In this document: piece by piece, positions 42,921-52,110 of the stretch
Layout of the letters: each line of letters starts with the position of its first letter
How positions within the stretch are numbered: the stretch's first letter is position 1
Source: Haloferax massiliensis
Lineage (GTDB): Archaea; Halobacteriota; Halobacteria; Halobacteriales; Haloferacaceae
Length of the DNA: 64,000 nucleotides
Assembly: GCF_001368915.1 (NCBI RefSeq)
Contig: NZ_CSTE01000003.1
Location: 62,001 to 126,000 of the forward strand
Direction: 5' to 3'
The notes under the pieces: generated by a model
Seen by the model: the letters and a program-made list of their open reading frames with translations, nothing else
Databases searched by the model: none
Told to the model about the DNA's origin: nothing
Made by a program: the position numbers and the translations under genes

Positions 42921-44464
42921 CAGTAGTCGAGCGCCCCGGCGGCTTTCACCTTGATTCGCACCGCGTTGCCGGGCAGGTACGAAAGCGGGACCTCCTCGAC
43001 GTCCACGATGTCCACGCTGTCGGGGTCAGCGCCGGCGGCGAGCGCGTTGTCGGTGGCCTCGTCTTTCGCGTGCTGGATGGCCTCCTCGCGGTCCATCTCG
43101 TCGAGGCTGTAGATGCGGTCGACCTCGCCGGAGACCTGCGCGATGGCGACGCCGACGGCGTTCGCGACCTCGTAGTGGTCGGGCTTGTGGACCTCGCTCG
43201 CGCCCGCGATGTCGTCGGGGACGAGGATGCTCCCGCCGCCGACGATGACCACGGGGACCGGCTCGGCGCTCGTCTTCATGCGGTCGACCTCGCGCTCGAC
43301 GCGCTCTCTGACGTACTCGCGGGCGGCCTCGACGATTTCATCGTCGACGGCCGGCGTCTCGGAGCCGATGTCGATGGTTCCCGCGGCGACTTCGAGGTCG
43401 GTCGCGGTCAGCGTCTCGCCGCCGAAACACCTCGCCTCCTCGGTCAGTTTGTAGCCGACGCTCTGGGGGCCGACGGTGACGCCGTCGTCGGTCGAGACGA
43501 TGGAGCCGCCGCCGATGCCGATGGCGATGATGTCTGGCATGCGGAAGTTGGTCTTCACCTCGCCGATTTCGACGGCGACGCTGCTCTCGCGGGGGAAGCC
43601 CTCGGTGACCGCGCCCACGTCGGTCGTCGTGCCGCCCACGTCGACGATGATGCCGTTTTCGACCTGCGAGAGGTACGCCGCTCCCCGGACCGAGTTCGAG
43701 GGGCCGCTGGCGACCGTGAAGATGGGGTAGCGGATGGCGTAGTCGACGCTCATCAGCGTCCCGTCGTTCTGGCCGAAGTAGAGGTTCGCGTCGATGCCGC
43801 GTTCGTCCATCGCCTCGACGAAGGCGTTCGCGGCCTCCGAGGCGACGCCGGTGAGCGCGGCGTTGAGCGCCGTCGCGTTCTCGCGTTCGAGCAGGCCGAC
43901 GCTCCCGATTTCGTTCGAGACGGAGATGGGCACGTCGTCGCCGACCTCCTCGCGGATGAGTTCGGCGACCCGCGTCTCGTGGTCGTCGCGGACGGGCGAG
44001 AAGACGCTCGTCACGGCGAAGGCGTCCACGTCGGCGAACTCGCGAATCTGCGCTCTGACCTGCTCCTCGTCGAGGTCGTTGAGGAGGCGGCCGTCGAACT
44101 CGTGGCCGCCGTCGAGGATGGCGACGTTGTCGCCGATTGCCGCGGCGAGGTCGTCGGGCCATTCGAGAAGCGGGCGGATGCTCTGGGTCGCGGGCGCGCC
44201 GATGCGGATGACGCCGACCTCGTTGAGGCCGCGCCGCTCCGTGATGGCGTTCGTCGCGTGGGTCGTGCCGAGCATCACGTAGTCGAGTTCGTCTTCTGAG
44301 ACGCCGCTGTCGTCGAGGACCACGTCGAGGGCGCTGAGGATGCCCGAGGTGATGTCTTCGGTCGTGGGGGTCTTCGTCTTCGCGAGGAGGTTGTCGTCGC
44401 CGTCCATGACGACGGCGTCCGTGTTGGTGCCGCCGACGTCGATTCCGATTCGGTAGTCAGTCAT
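42920..44464 (-). CDS. hyuA: Hydantoinase/oxoprolinase A-type ATPase domain protein
   Basis: A 514-residue protein of the hydantoinase A/oxoprolinase family with an ASKHA-type ATP-binding fold: IGIDVGGTNTDAVVMDG at the N-terminus, LGTTHATNAITERRGL, and IIVDVGGTTTDVGAV in the middle. Hydantoinase B is not present; the partners here are DUF917 proteins. It should couple ATP hydrolysis to opening or remodelling of a cyclic amide. It overlaps copy 3 by 8 bp at the start. Confidence 0.87.
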   Translation of the reverse strand: MTDYRIGIDVGGTNTDAVVMDGDDNLLAKTKTPTTEDITSGILSALDVVLDDSGVSEDELDYVMLGTTHATNAITERRGLNEVGVIRIGAPATQSIRPLLEWPDDLAAAIGDNVAILDGGHEFDGRLLNDLDEEQVRAQIREFADVDAFAVTSVFSPVRDDHETRVAELIREEVGDDVPISVSNEIGSVGLLERENATALNAALTGVASEAANAFVEAMDERGIDANLYFGQNDGTLMSVDYAIRYPIFTVASGPSNSVRGAAYLSQVENGIIVDVGGTTTDVGAVTEGFPRESSVAVEIGEVKTNFRMPDIIAIGIGGGSIVSTDDGVTVGPQSVGYKLTEEARCFGGETLTATDLEVAAGTIDIGSETPAVDDEIVEAAREYVRERVEREVDRMKTSAEPVPVVIVGGGSILVPDDIAGASEVHKPDHYEVANAVGVAIAQVSGEVDRIYSLDEMDREEAIQHAKDEATDNALAAGADPDSVDIVDVEEVPLSYLPGNAVRIKVKAAGALDY

Positions 44465-45548
44465 GTCTGGGTTGCTGGAGAGTTTCGATTGGTTCGTAGT
44501 CGATGCTGTAGTCGAAGTACCTCGGCCCGACGAGGTCGAGTCCCTCCTCGGTCCGCCACTTCGGCGAACACGGCATGCCGATGACCCGCACCCGGTGGCC
44601 GTAGGCGAGTCGCTCGGTGGTGACGGGGTCGCCCGTCTCGGCGTCCACGACCGTAATCAGGTCGGGGGTGCTCGCCACGACGCCGCGCTCGGAGTCGCGG
44701 GCGACGAGGTTCTCGTTCTGGAAGTCGAGGGTGAACGTCCGGCCCTCGCAGTCGTCGATGCCGTCGAGGGTCGCCTCGCCGACCGCGAAGCCGCCTTCGG
44801 TCCGGCGCTCCACGTCGGTTATCTTCCCCGCGAACAGCTCGTAGCCGTCGGTGAGGTCGAGGACCGACTCGACGGGGTCCCGCGAGCGGTGCTTGGCGGT
44901 GCGAATCGCCTCGCCGATGTCGTGGGCGAGGGACATCGAGTCGAGAATCGCGTGCTCGCGGACCTCTGCGCCGGAGAGCGCGTAGGTTCCTATCATGCAC
45001 GCGCCGCCCATCTCGATGCTCGTCACGCGGGCGAACGCCTCGGCGTACTCGTTGCTGACGGTGTTCACGAGAAGCGAGTTGCCCTTCTCGTCGGCGATGC
45101 TCATCGGGGTGGCGCTGACGCCGCCCATCGTGAGCGTCACCATCTGCACCTCGGGGAACGCCCGGCCCATGCCGTCGGCGTCCACGAGGGGGAGTCCGAG
45201 CGCGGCGGCGACGGCGATGGGGACGGTGCTGTTCAGCCCGCCCGCCTCGATGCTCATCGTCGCGTAGGCCTCCTGTCCGAGGTGCGTTTCGAGCGCCTCG
45301 AACGCGGCGAGCGCCTCGGTACCCTTCGGCATCTTCTCGACCATCACGGTCGGCGCGCCGAGCATCGCGCTCGGGATGACGAGCGCGTCGTCGGGCACGT
45401 CTCGCGGGTCGATGAGGTCGACGGGACCGTGCTCTTCGATAGCCTGCTGTGCCATCAGCTTCCCGATGTAGGGGTCGCCCCCGCCGCCCGTCCCGAGGAC
45501 GGTCGCGCCGGTGGCGAAGTCGTCGATGTTGTCTGTGGTTATCTTCAT
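44457..45548 (-). CDS. DUF917 family protein, copy 3
   Basis: A 363-residue DUF917 protein: FATGATVLGTGGGGDPYIGKL, VMVEKMPKGTEALAAFE, SIEAGGLNSTVPIAVAAA and LVDADGMGRAFPEVQM. ATG 45548 overlaps the ABC ATPase stop (ATGA), joining the enzyme half of the operon to its transporter half. The upstream frame to 45728 lies in the ATPase gene and is not used. Confidence 0.83.
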   Translation of the reverse strand: MKITTDNIDDFATGATVLGTGGGGDPYIGKLMAQQAIEEHGPVDLIDPRDVPDDALVIPSAMLGAPTVMVEKMPKGTEALAAFEALETHLGQEAYATMSIEAGGLNSTVPIAVAAALGLPLVDADGMGRAFPEVQMVTLTMGGVSATPMSIADEKGNSLLVNTVSNEYAEAFARVTSIEMGGACMIGTYALSGAEVREHAILDSMSLAHDIGEAIRTAKHRSRDPVESVLDLTDGYELFAGKITDVERRTEGGFAVGEATLDGIDDCEGRTFTLDFQNENLVARDSERGVVASTPDLITVVDAETGDPVTTERLAYGHRVRVIGMPCSPKWRTEEGLDLVGPRYFDYSIDYEPIETLQQPRHD

Positions 45549-46609
45549 GGCTCGTTGGTGTTCGATGCGACCCCCTCGTCGGCGACCGCCGCGACCGCCA
45601 CGTCGGGCACGTCGTCGAACGCGTCGGCGTACGCCTCGTCGTAGATGTGACACCGGACGCTGGGGCCGGCGTCGACCGCGACGAACTCCGGTTCGTCGGT
45701 CGAACACGCGTCGGTCGCGTAGGGACACCGCGTGTGGAACCGACAGCCCGCGGGCACGTCCCGCGGACTCGGGATTTCGCCCCGGAGGGGTTCGTGCCGC
45801 GGCTTGTACGCTTCTTCCTCGTCGGTCGTGACGGGAATCGCGGAGAGGAGCGCCCGCGAGTAGGGGTGTCGCGGCCGCTTGAACACCTCCTCCGTGGGGC
45901 CGCGCTCCTGAATCTCGCCGAGGTACATCACGGCCGTCTCGTCGGCGAAGTTGCGGACCAGAGAGAGGTCGTGGGTGATAAACAGGTAGGTGAGTCCGAA
46001 CTCCGCCTGTAAGTCTTCGAGGAGCGCGATAATCTTCGCCTGCACGCTCACGTCGAGGGCGCTCGTCGGCTCGTCGAGCAAGAGCAGTTCCGGCTCGACC
46101 GCGAGCGCGCGGGCGATGTTCACCCGCTGTTTCTGCCCGCCGGAGAGTTCGTGGGGGTATTTGTTCCAGTACTCGTCGTTCAGTTCGACGCGTTCGAGCA
46201 GGTCGACCACGCGCTCCCGGAGGTCCGATTTCGGCACGCCACGCGCTTTTAGCGGGACTGCGAGCGACTTGCCGATGGTCCGCCGGGGATTCAGACTCGA
46301 CGTGGGGTCCTGAAACACCATCTGGACGCGCGACCGGAGGCGAGCCAGTTGCTCGTCGGTCGCGTTCGTGATGTCCTCGCCGTCGAATCTAACCGTCCCG
46401 CCGGTCGCGCCGGTCAGGCCGATAACCGTCCGCGCGACGGTGCTTTTCCCACTGCCGGACTCGCCGATGAGCGCGAGGGTCTCGCCGCGCTCGATGTCGA
46501 ACGAGACGCCGTCGACCGCTTTCACGTGGTCGGACGTGCGCTTGATGATGCCGCTTTTGACGGGGAAGTACTTCTTCAGGTCGTCGACTTCGAGCAGGGG
46601 TTCCGACAT
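45545..46609 (-). CDS. Dipeptide/oligopeptide ABC transporter ATP-binding protein (DppF/OppF type)
   Basis: A 354-residue ATPase: Walker A GESGSGKST, signature LSGGQKQRVNIARAL, Walker B LLLLDEPTSALDVSVQ, and the C-terminal oligopeptide-transporter extension with cysteines in CRFHTRCPYATDACSTDEP, a possible FeS-binding motif of this subfamily. Fifth gene of the operon; 1 bp separates it from the other ATPase. The importer probably brings in the substrate of the DUF917/hydantoinase proteins. Confidence 0.87.
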   Translation of the reverse strand: MSEPLLEVDDLKKYFPVKSGIIKRTSDHVKAVDGVSFDIERGETLALIGESGSGKSTVARTVIGLTGATGGTVRFDGEDITNATDEQLARLRSRVQMVFQDPTSSLNPRRTIGKSLAVPLKARGVPKSDLRERVVDLLERVELNDEYWNKYPHELSGGQKQRVNIARALAVEPELLLLDEPTSALDVSVQAKIIALLEDLQAEFGLTYLFITHDLSLVRNFADETAVMYLGEIQERGPTEEVFKRPRHPYSRALLSAIPVTTDEEEAYKPRHEPLRGEIPSPRDVPAGCRFHTRCPYATDACSTDEPEFVAVDAGPSVRCHIYDEAYADAFDDVPDVAVAAVADEGVASNTNEP

Positions 46610-46610
46610 C

Positions 46611-47723
46611 TCAGTCGCCCCCCGCTTGTTTGCCCGGTCGCCGGGTCATGTGGCTCCGGGTCTCCTCGACGGTCGGCCGCTCGGACGCCGGCACGGCCTC
46701 GTCGTAGAGGACGCACTCGACGCCGGTCTGCGGGCCGCGCTCGTACATCTCCGGGCGGGCCTCCTCGCACTCGGCGGTGGCGTAGGGACACCGCGGCGCG
46801 AACCGACAGCCCGGCGGCGGGTCGAGGTACTCGGGAATCGAGCCGTCGATGCCCGTGGCCATCTCGTCGCCCGTCAGGCGCGGAATCGACGCGATGAGGC
46901 CCTGCGTGTAGGGGTGCTTCGGGTTCTCGAACAGCTCTTCGGTCGGTGCGGTCTCGACGATGCGGCCGCCGTACATGACGTACACGCGGTCGCTCACCTG
47001 TCGGGCGACGCCGAGGTTGTGGGTGATCATCAGGACGCTCAGGTCGTGGTTCTCGATGAGGTCCTTCAGCAGGTCGAGAATCTGGTCGTGAATCGTCACG
47101 TCCAGCGCGGTGCCGATTTCGTCGGCGATGAGCAGGTCCGGCTCGTTCAGCAGGGCCTGCGCGATGAGCGCGCGCTGGCGCATCCCGCCGGACAGCTGCG
47201 ACGGGTACGAGTCCATGATGTTCTCGGGGTCCGGCATCTGGACCTCGCGGAGCATCTCCAAGACGCGCTCGCGCGCCTCCTCGCGTTCGCCGCTGAAGCG
47301 GCGGCGGAAGAACTCCACGACGCCCGTGTCGCTGTCGCCGCCGAACTGCGCGGTGTCGGTGAGCTGTTCGCCGATGGTGAACGTCGGGTTCAGACTCGAC
47401 ATCGGGTCTTGGAACACGAGGCTCATCCGCTGGCCCTTGACGCGCTCGAACTCGCGGTCCGAAAGCGACAGCAGTTCCGTCCCGTCGAACGTGATGTCGC
47501 CGCTGACGCGGGCCGGCGGCTGATTGAGCAAGCGGAGGATGGACTTCATCGTCACCGACTTGCCACAGCCGGTTTCGCCGGCGATGGTGACGACCTCGCC
47601 TTTGCCGATAGAGAGGTTGACGCCGTCGATGACCTCCGCGAGGCCGTCGAACGACTCGAAACCGACTTCGAGGTCTTCGACGGTCAAAAGCGGGTTCTCG
47701 GCGACCGGCTCGTCGAGTCTCAT
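46611..47723 (-). CDS. Dipeptide/oligopeptide ABC transporter ATP-binding protein (DppD/OppD type)
   Basis: A 370-residue ATPase: Walker A GETGCGKSV, LSGGMRQRALIAQAL, Walker B LLIADEIGTALDVTIHDQ, and the extension CRFAPRCPYATAECEEARP. In the usual Walker B pattern DEPTTALD the proline-threonine is IG here, a mild departure. It overlaps the DppC-type gene by 4 bp. Confidence 0.86.
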   Translation of the reverse strand: MRLDEPVAENPLLTVEDLEVGFESFDGLAEVIDGVNLSIGKGEVVTIAGETGCGKSVTMKSILRLLNQPPARVSGDITFDGTELLSLSDREFERVKGQRMSLVFQDPMSSLNPTFTIGEQLTDTAQFGGDSDTGVVEFFRRRFSGEREEARERVLEMLREVQMPDPENIMDSYPSQLSGGMRQRALIAQALLNEPDLLIADEIGTALDVTIHDQILDLLKDLIENHDLSVLMITHNLGVARQVSDRVYVMYGGRIVETAPTEELFENPKHPYTQGLIASIPRLTGDEMATGIDGSIPEYLDPPPGCRFAPRCPYATAECEEARPEMYERGPQTGVECVLYDEAVPASERPTVEETRSHMTRRPGKQAGGD

Positions 47724-48619
47724 CGGTTCACCTCCACGTCGAAGAGGTCACGCAGGCCGTCGCCGAGCATGTTGAACCCCATCACGAGGACGAAGATGGC
47801 GAGCCCGGAGAAGACACTCACCCACCACGAGTCGGGCAGGTAGGAGGTCCCTTGGCTGACCATCGTCCCGAGGCCGGGCTGGGGCGGCTGGACGCCGACG
47901 CCGATGAACGACAGCCCCGCGCCGATGAGGATGACGAAGCCCGCGTCGAGGGTCACCTTGACCAGAATCGGCGACAGCGTGTTCGGGAGAATCTCCCGGA
48001 AGAGGATGTGCGGCGTGCTCGCGCCGGCGAGCTTGGCGGCCTGCACGTACTCCTCGCTGCGCTCGCTGGCGACGATGCTCTGGACGAGGCGGGCGTGCCA
48101 CGTCCACCACAGCGCCGCGATGGCTATCATCGCGTTCGTCAGCGTCGGCTCCAGGGCCGACGTGATGGCCAGCGCCATCACGAGCGGCGGTAAGGCGAGC
48201 GCCGTGTCGGTCGCCCGCATGATGATCGTCTCGGTCCAGCCGCCGTAGTAGCCGGCGACGAGGCCGAGGAGCACGCCCACGGGGACGCCGAAGCCGAGGA
48301 CGACGGCCACGAGCATGAGCGACAGCCGGTAGCCGAAGAGGATGCGCGAGAGCACGTCGCGGCCGACGTGGTCGGTCCCCAGCGGGTGGTCGACGCTCGG
48401 CGGCTGGAGCGTGTTCGAGAAGTCGGTGAACTTCCCGGCGTGTTCGGGGTACGGCGCGACGACGGGCGCGAAGACGGCGAGCAGGACGATGGCGACGATG
48501 ATGCCGAGACCGACGACGCTCATCGGCCTGCTGGTAAAGCGTTTCCACGACCGTTGCCAGAGTTCGCGGCGCTCGGCCGAGACGACCCGGTCGAGGACGC
48601 TCGCCGACTCGGTGCTCAT
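47720..48619 (-). CDS. Dipeptide ABC transporter permease (DppC type)
   Basis: A 299-residue permease with a first helix VVGLGIIVAIVLLAVFAPVV, the HPLGTDHVGRDVLSRIL loop diagnostic of DppC/OppC, and the ATPase-contact (EAA) loop EEYVQAAKLAGASTPHILF. ATG 48619 (MSTESASVLDR) overlaps the DppB stop. Length is standard; six transmembrane segments are expected. Confidence 0.87.
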   Translation of the reverse strand: MSTESASVLDRVVSAERRELWQRSWKRFTSRPMSVVGLGIIVAIVLLAVFAPVVAPYPEHAGKFTDFSNTLQPPSVDHPLGTDHVGRDVLSRILFGYRLSLMLVAVVLGFGVPVGVLLGLVAGYYGGWTETIIMRATDTALALPPLVMALAITSALEPTLTNAMIAIAALWWTWHARLVQSIVASERSEEYVQAAKLAGASTPHILFREILPNTLSPILVKVTLDAGFVILIGAGLSFIGVGVQPPQPGLGTMVSQGTSYLPDSWWVSVFSGLAIFVLVMGFNMLGDGLRDLFDVEVNR

Positions 48620-49647
48620 GTCGCCTCCTCCATCGCCAGTCTGATTCGGGGGTCGACGCGACCCAACAGCACGTCGACGAGGAAGTTGATGCTCACGAAC
48701 GCGACGCCGATGGTCATCGTGACGCCGACGACGGCGTTGAAGTCGTTGTTCAGCACCGCGGTGACGCCGTAGGACGCGAGGCCGGGCCACGAGTAGACGA
48801 GTTCGATGAGGAACGCGTTGCCCAGAAGCGAGGCGTACAACAGCCCCAGAATCGTGAGCGTCGGGATGAACGCGTTCTTGAGGGTGTACTTGTACGTGAC
48901 GAGCCACGACGGAAGCCCGAAGCCGCGCTCGGCCTCGACGTAGTCCTGGTCTTTCACGTCAATCATGCTCGACCGGGTGATGCGCATCACCTGTCCGATG
49001 CCGGCGAGCGAGAGCGCGAGCGCCGGGAGGATGATGTGCGCCCACGCGTCGACGTGGGCCGCGAGGTTCCCCGACAGCAGTGTGTCCACGAGCAGGAAGC
49101 CCGTGAACCGCGAGACGCCGGACCCGAACTCCGAGCCGAGCCGGCCCGTGATGGGGAGCCATTCGAGCAGGTAGCCGAATATCAGCTGAAACATGATTGC
49201 GATGAAGAAGCCGGGCACGCTCACGCTGAAGAACGCGACGAGTCGCGTGGCGTTGTCGGCGAGTCCGTCTTTGTTCTGCGCGGCGATGACGCCGAGCGGG
49301 ATGCCGATGACGACGGTGAGGAACATCGACACGGTGATGAGTTCGAGCGTCGCCGGCAGGTAGTAGACGATGTCGGTGCTGACCGCGCGCTTCGTTTCGA
49401 GGCTCGTGCCGAGGTCGCCGACGAGTAACCCCTGCATGTAGTCGAGGTACTGCAGGGGAATCGGCTTGTTCAGGCCCATCTCGGCCGCGAGCGCCCGCAC
49501 CTGTTCTTCCGACGCGAGCGCGCCGAGGGCCATTCGCGCGGGGTTCCCGGGGAGCACTCGTGACGTGGTGAAGATGATTATCGACAGGCCGATGAGGCTC
49601 ACGAGGATGCCCGCGAGCCGGCGCACGAGATACTGCCAGTACTTCAT
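48616..49647 (-). CDS. Dipeptide ABC transporter permease (DppB type)
   Basis: A 343-residue permease with N-terminal helix LAGILVSLIGLSIIIFTTSRV followed by LPGNPARMAL, and the contact loop DQDYVEAERGFGLPSWLV. ATG 49647 starts at the first helix and overlaps the binding-protein stop. It pairs with the DppC-type subunit. Confidence 0.87.
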   Translation of the reverse strand: MKYWQYLVRRLAGILVSLIGLSIIIFTTSRVLPGNPARMALGALASEEQVRALAAEMGLNKPIPLQYLDYMQGLLVGDLGTSLETKRAVSTDIVYYLPATLELITVSMFLTVVIGIPLGVIAAQNKDGLADNATRLVAFFSVSVPGFFIAIMFQLIFGYLLEWLPITGRLGSEFGSGVSRFTGFLLVDTLLSGNLAAHVDAWAHIILPALALSLAGIGQVMRITRSSMIDVKDQDYVEAERGFGLPSWLVTYKYTLKNAFIPTLTILGLLYASLLGNAFLIELVYSWPGLASYGVTAVLNNDFNAVVGVTMTIGVAFVSINFLVDVLLGRVDPRIRLAMEEAT

Positions 49648-51389
49648 TCTTGGTAGAAGTCGGGGAACCAGTAGTCGAAACTCATCGACGGGCGGAAGGT
49701 GTAGCCCGCCACGTCGTCGGCGAAGGCGTGTTTCTTCGACTGGACGAAGATGAACAGGTCGGGGTACTGGTTCGCGATGCGTTCTTGGACCTCGGCGTAC
49801 AGTTCGGCGCGGGCGTCGGCATCGACCGTCGAGCGCGCCTCGTCGATGAGGGAGTCGACGTTCTCGTCTTCGAGGTGTTCCATGCTCATCCACGTCGAGG
49901 CGGCCTCGGAGTGGTACTGGTTGTAGAACACCGTGTCGGGCGAGGGGTACACCGGTCCGTAGAACACCTGATTGATGTGCGGCGTGTCCTCGACGCTCGT
50001 GGCGAGTTCGGTCATCGTCCCCCACGTCTGGGGGTTCAACTCGACGTCGATGCCGATTTCGTCCATGTTCTGCTGGAACAGAAGCCCCATCTTCTCTTCG
50101 AGGCCGTAGTCCTTCACGTAGGTGTTCTGGACGGTGATGTCGCCCTCCTCGTAGCCGGCGTCGGCGAGAATCTGCCGCGCCCGCTCGGGGTCGTAGGTCG
50201 GCTGGACGATGTCGTCGTTGTGGACGCCGAACGACGACGGGAGCGGGCCCTGTGCGGGGAGCGACCCGGGCGCGATCTCGTTGCGCGCCGTCTCGTAGTC
50301 GAAGCCGTAGGCCATCGCCTCGCGGACGGCGGGGTCGTCGGTCGGGGCCTTCTGGGTGTTGATTTTGAAGTAGAACGTCGTCACCGTCGGGACCGACTCG
50401 ACGCGGATGTCGTCTTCGGCCGCGAGCGCCTCGTAGGTCTCCTCGCTTTGGTACTGGCTCGACATGTCGAGTTCGCCCGTCTTCATCAGCGAGCGGACGG
50501 TCGGGTCGTTCGTGATGATTTGGACGGTGACGTTGTCGTACGCGCCGTCTTTGAACGACCCCCAGTAGTCGGCGTAGCGGCTGAACGAAATCTGCGCCTG
50601 CCGCTCGAAGCCCGCGAGTTCGTACGGGCCGGAGCCGGCGTCGTTGTCGTTGAGGAACGACTGGGCGTAGTCGCCGCGGTCGCCGAAGTCGCCGTCTCCG
50701 ACGTTGTCGAGGACCAACTGCTTGTCGACGACGAACAGCAACACGAGCGTCGCGAGGAACGGCGAGTGGACGCGGTCGAGCGTGAACGACACGGTCCGCT
50801 CGTCTTCCACGGTCACGTTCTCCTTCGAGAGCACGTTCCCGAGCAGCGACGAGTAGCCCTGGTTGATATCGAGGAAGCGCTCGGCCGAGAACTGCACGTC
50901 CTCCGCCGTGACGGGGTTGCCGCTGTGGAACGTCGCTCCCTCGCGGAGCGTGAACGTGTAGGTCCGGTTGTCGTCCGAGACGGTCCAGTCCTCGGCGAGG
51001 TGGCCCTGTAGGTTCCCCTCCGTGTCGGGGAACACGAGCGGGTCGTAGAGGTTGACCAACGCGAGCACCTGCGTGTAGTCGGTCCCCTTCGCGGGGTCGA
51101 CAGTCCCGAAGCGCTGGGTCGCGCTCATGCGGAGCGTCGAACCGCCGTCGTCGCCGCCGGACGACGACTCCGTCTCTGTCTCCTCGTCGTCGCCGCCCGA
51201 GGCCGTGGTCTGTTCTTGGCCGTCGTAGCTCTCGCCGCCGCCGGAACAGCCGGCGAGGCCGGCGATACCGGCCGTTCCGAGCGCCTTGAGGAAGTTCCGC
51301 CGACTCGCCGCGTCTCCGAACCGAGCGCGGACCGACTCCGACGCCGACCCCACCTGCGACCGCATCTGTGTGATGTCTTTTCTCGACAT
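49644..51389 (-). CDS. Family 5 extracellular solute-binding lipoprotein
   Basis: A 581-residue SBP_bac_5 (DppA/OppA-type) protein, first gene of the nine-gene operon. The N-terminus has a Tat motif SRRNFLKALG and lipobox GLAGC, then a Gly/Ser/Glu/Asp tether, so it is a surface lipoprotein. The conserved LREGATFHSGNPVTAEDVQF segment identifies the family. Its cargo is unknown; the downstream hydantoinase-like genes argue for a cyclic amide, thiohydantoin or modified peptide rather than plain peptides. Confidence 0.87.
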   Translation of the reverse strand: MSRKDITQMRSQVGSASESVRARFGDAASRRNFLKALGTAGIAGLAGCSGGGESYDGQEQTTASGGDDEETETESSSGGDDGGSTLRMSATQRFGTVDPAKGTDYTQVLALVNLYDPLVFPDTEGNLQGHLAEDWTVSDDNRTYTFTLREGATFHSGNPVTAEDVQFSAERFLDINQGYSSLLGNVLSKENVTVEDERTVSFTLDRVHSPFLATLVLLFVVDKQLVLDNVGDGDFGDRGDYAQSFLNDNDAGSGPYELAGFERQAQISFSRYADYWGSFKDGAYDNVTVQIITNDPTVRSLMKTGELDMSSQYQSEETYEALAAEDDIRVESVPTVTTFYFKINTQKAPTDDPAVREAMAYGFDYETARNEIAPGSLPAQGPLPSSFGVHNDDIVQPTYDPERARQILADAGYEEGDITVQNTYVKDYGLEEKMGLLFQQNMDEIGIDVELNPQTWGTMTELATSVEDTPHINQVFYGPVYPSPDTVFYNQYHSEAASTWMSMEHLEDENVDSLIDEARSTVDADARAELYAEVQERIANQYPDLFIFVQSKKHAFADDVAGYTFRPSMSFDYWFPDFYQE

Positions 51390-52110
51390 ACGTTACTCAT
51401 TCTCACAGAGGTGTATTGGAACATAAAGGTACCGTATAGTAACCTAAAACAATATTCTCGGGTCAAAACGGAATACTCTACGAACGATATGGAACAATCG
51501 AGCGATGTGTCGTCTGCCGTCCGGCTGAGACGGAGGTCCGTAATCGACCGACGGCACCACCCTTCGGAGGTTATCGTGGACGACCGAACGGTTCGATTTC
51601 TCCGAACTGGGGTCTGTTCACGCCGCCCGCCCGCGCTTCTCGTCGTTGCTGTGACGAGTGCCCGTCCCCGGCTATACCGTTGTCGGTCGCGCTGCCGCGA
51701 TAACTAACAAATCACAATTATATATTGGCATTTGGTAGTTTAGAGCTCGTCTTTCTATCCGAGCCTAGTGCGTTTCAAATTTTGATAAAATCCCTGAATT
51801 TTCCGCCATCTAGATTAATAGTCACGGCAATTCACTACTATACCTGAGTTATTCAAATAACTTCAATAACTCAGATATCGTTGAACTATCTTTAGTATGG
51901 GTGGTGATTTATACGGTAATTATACTGTTCTATTTCGTGCCACCCCGCTGACTCTGTAACACGCCGCGTCGTTTCCGGCCACGACCGAACCGACGTAATC
52001 GCGTGGTCCCACGCCCAAAACTGATTCTCGAATCGGAAATCAAATTGACAAATCGGGACGTGACGGAAGTCGGGCGACGTTTAAGGTCTCGTGGTCAAAA
52101 CGACCATTCG
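51390..52110. other. AT-rich divergent intergenic region
   Basis: 721 bp between the binding-protein gene and the lactonase gene. The first 80 bp hold the binding-protein promoter (AT-rich, TTTATGT about 35 bp before its start). 51486-51707 has an open plus-strand frame with Arg-rich, non-typical composition that I do not accept as a gene. 51708-51950 is markedly AT-rich against its surroundings and contains nested inverted repeats (51844-51874). The last part carries the lactonase promoter. Confidence 0.5.
51844..51874. repeat. Nested inverted repeats CTGAGTTATT / AATAACTCAG
   Basis: Perfect 10-bp arms (51844-51853 and 51865-51874) with an 11-base spacer. The spacer holds another AATAAC (51856-51861), which also pairs with GTTATT at 51848-51853. 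AATAAC thus occurs twice directly and once inverted, a pattern usual for cooperative protein binding sites. Confidence 0.65.

Noticed and set aside
51486..51707. Possible small gene starting MEQSSDVSSAVRLRRR
   Set aside because: No domain, Arg-rich, poor codon signal and no promoter-like element I trust; kept only as intergenic.
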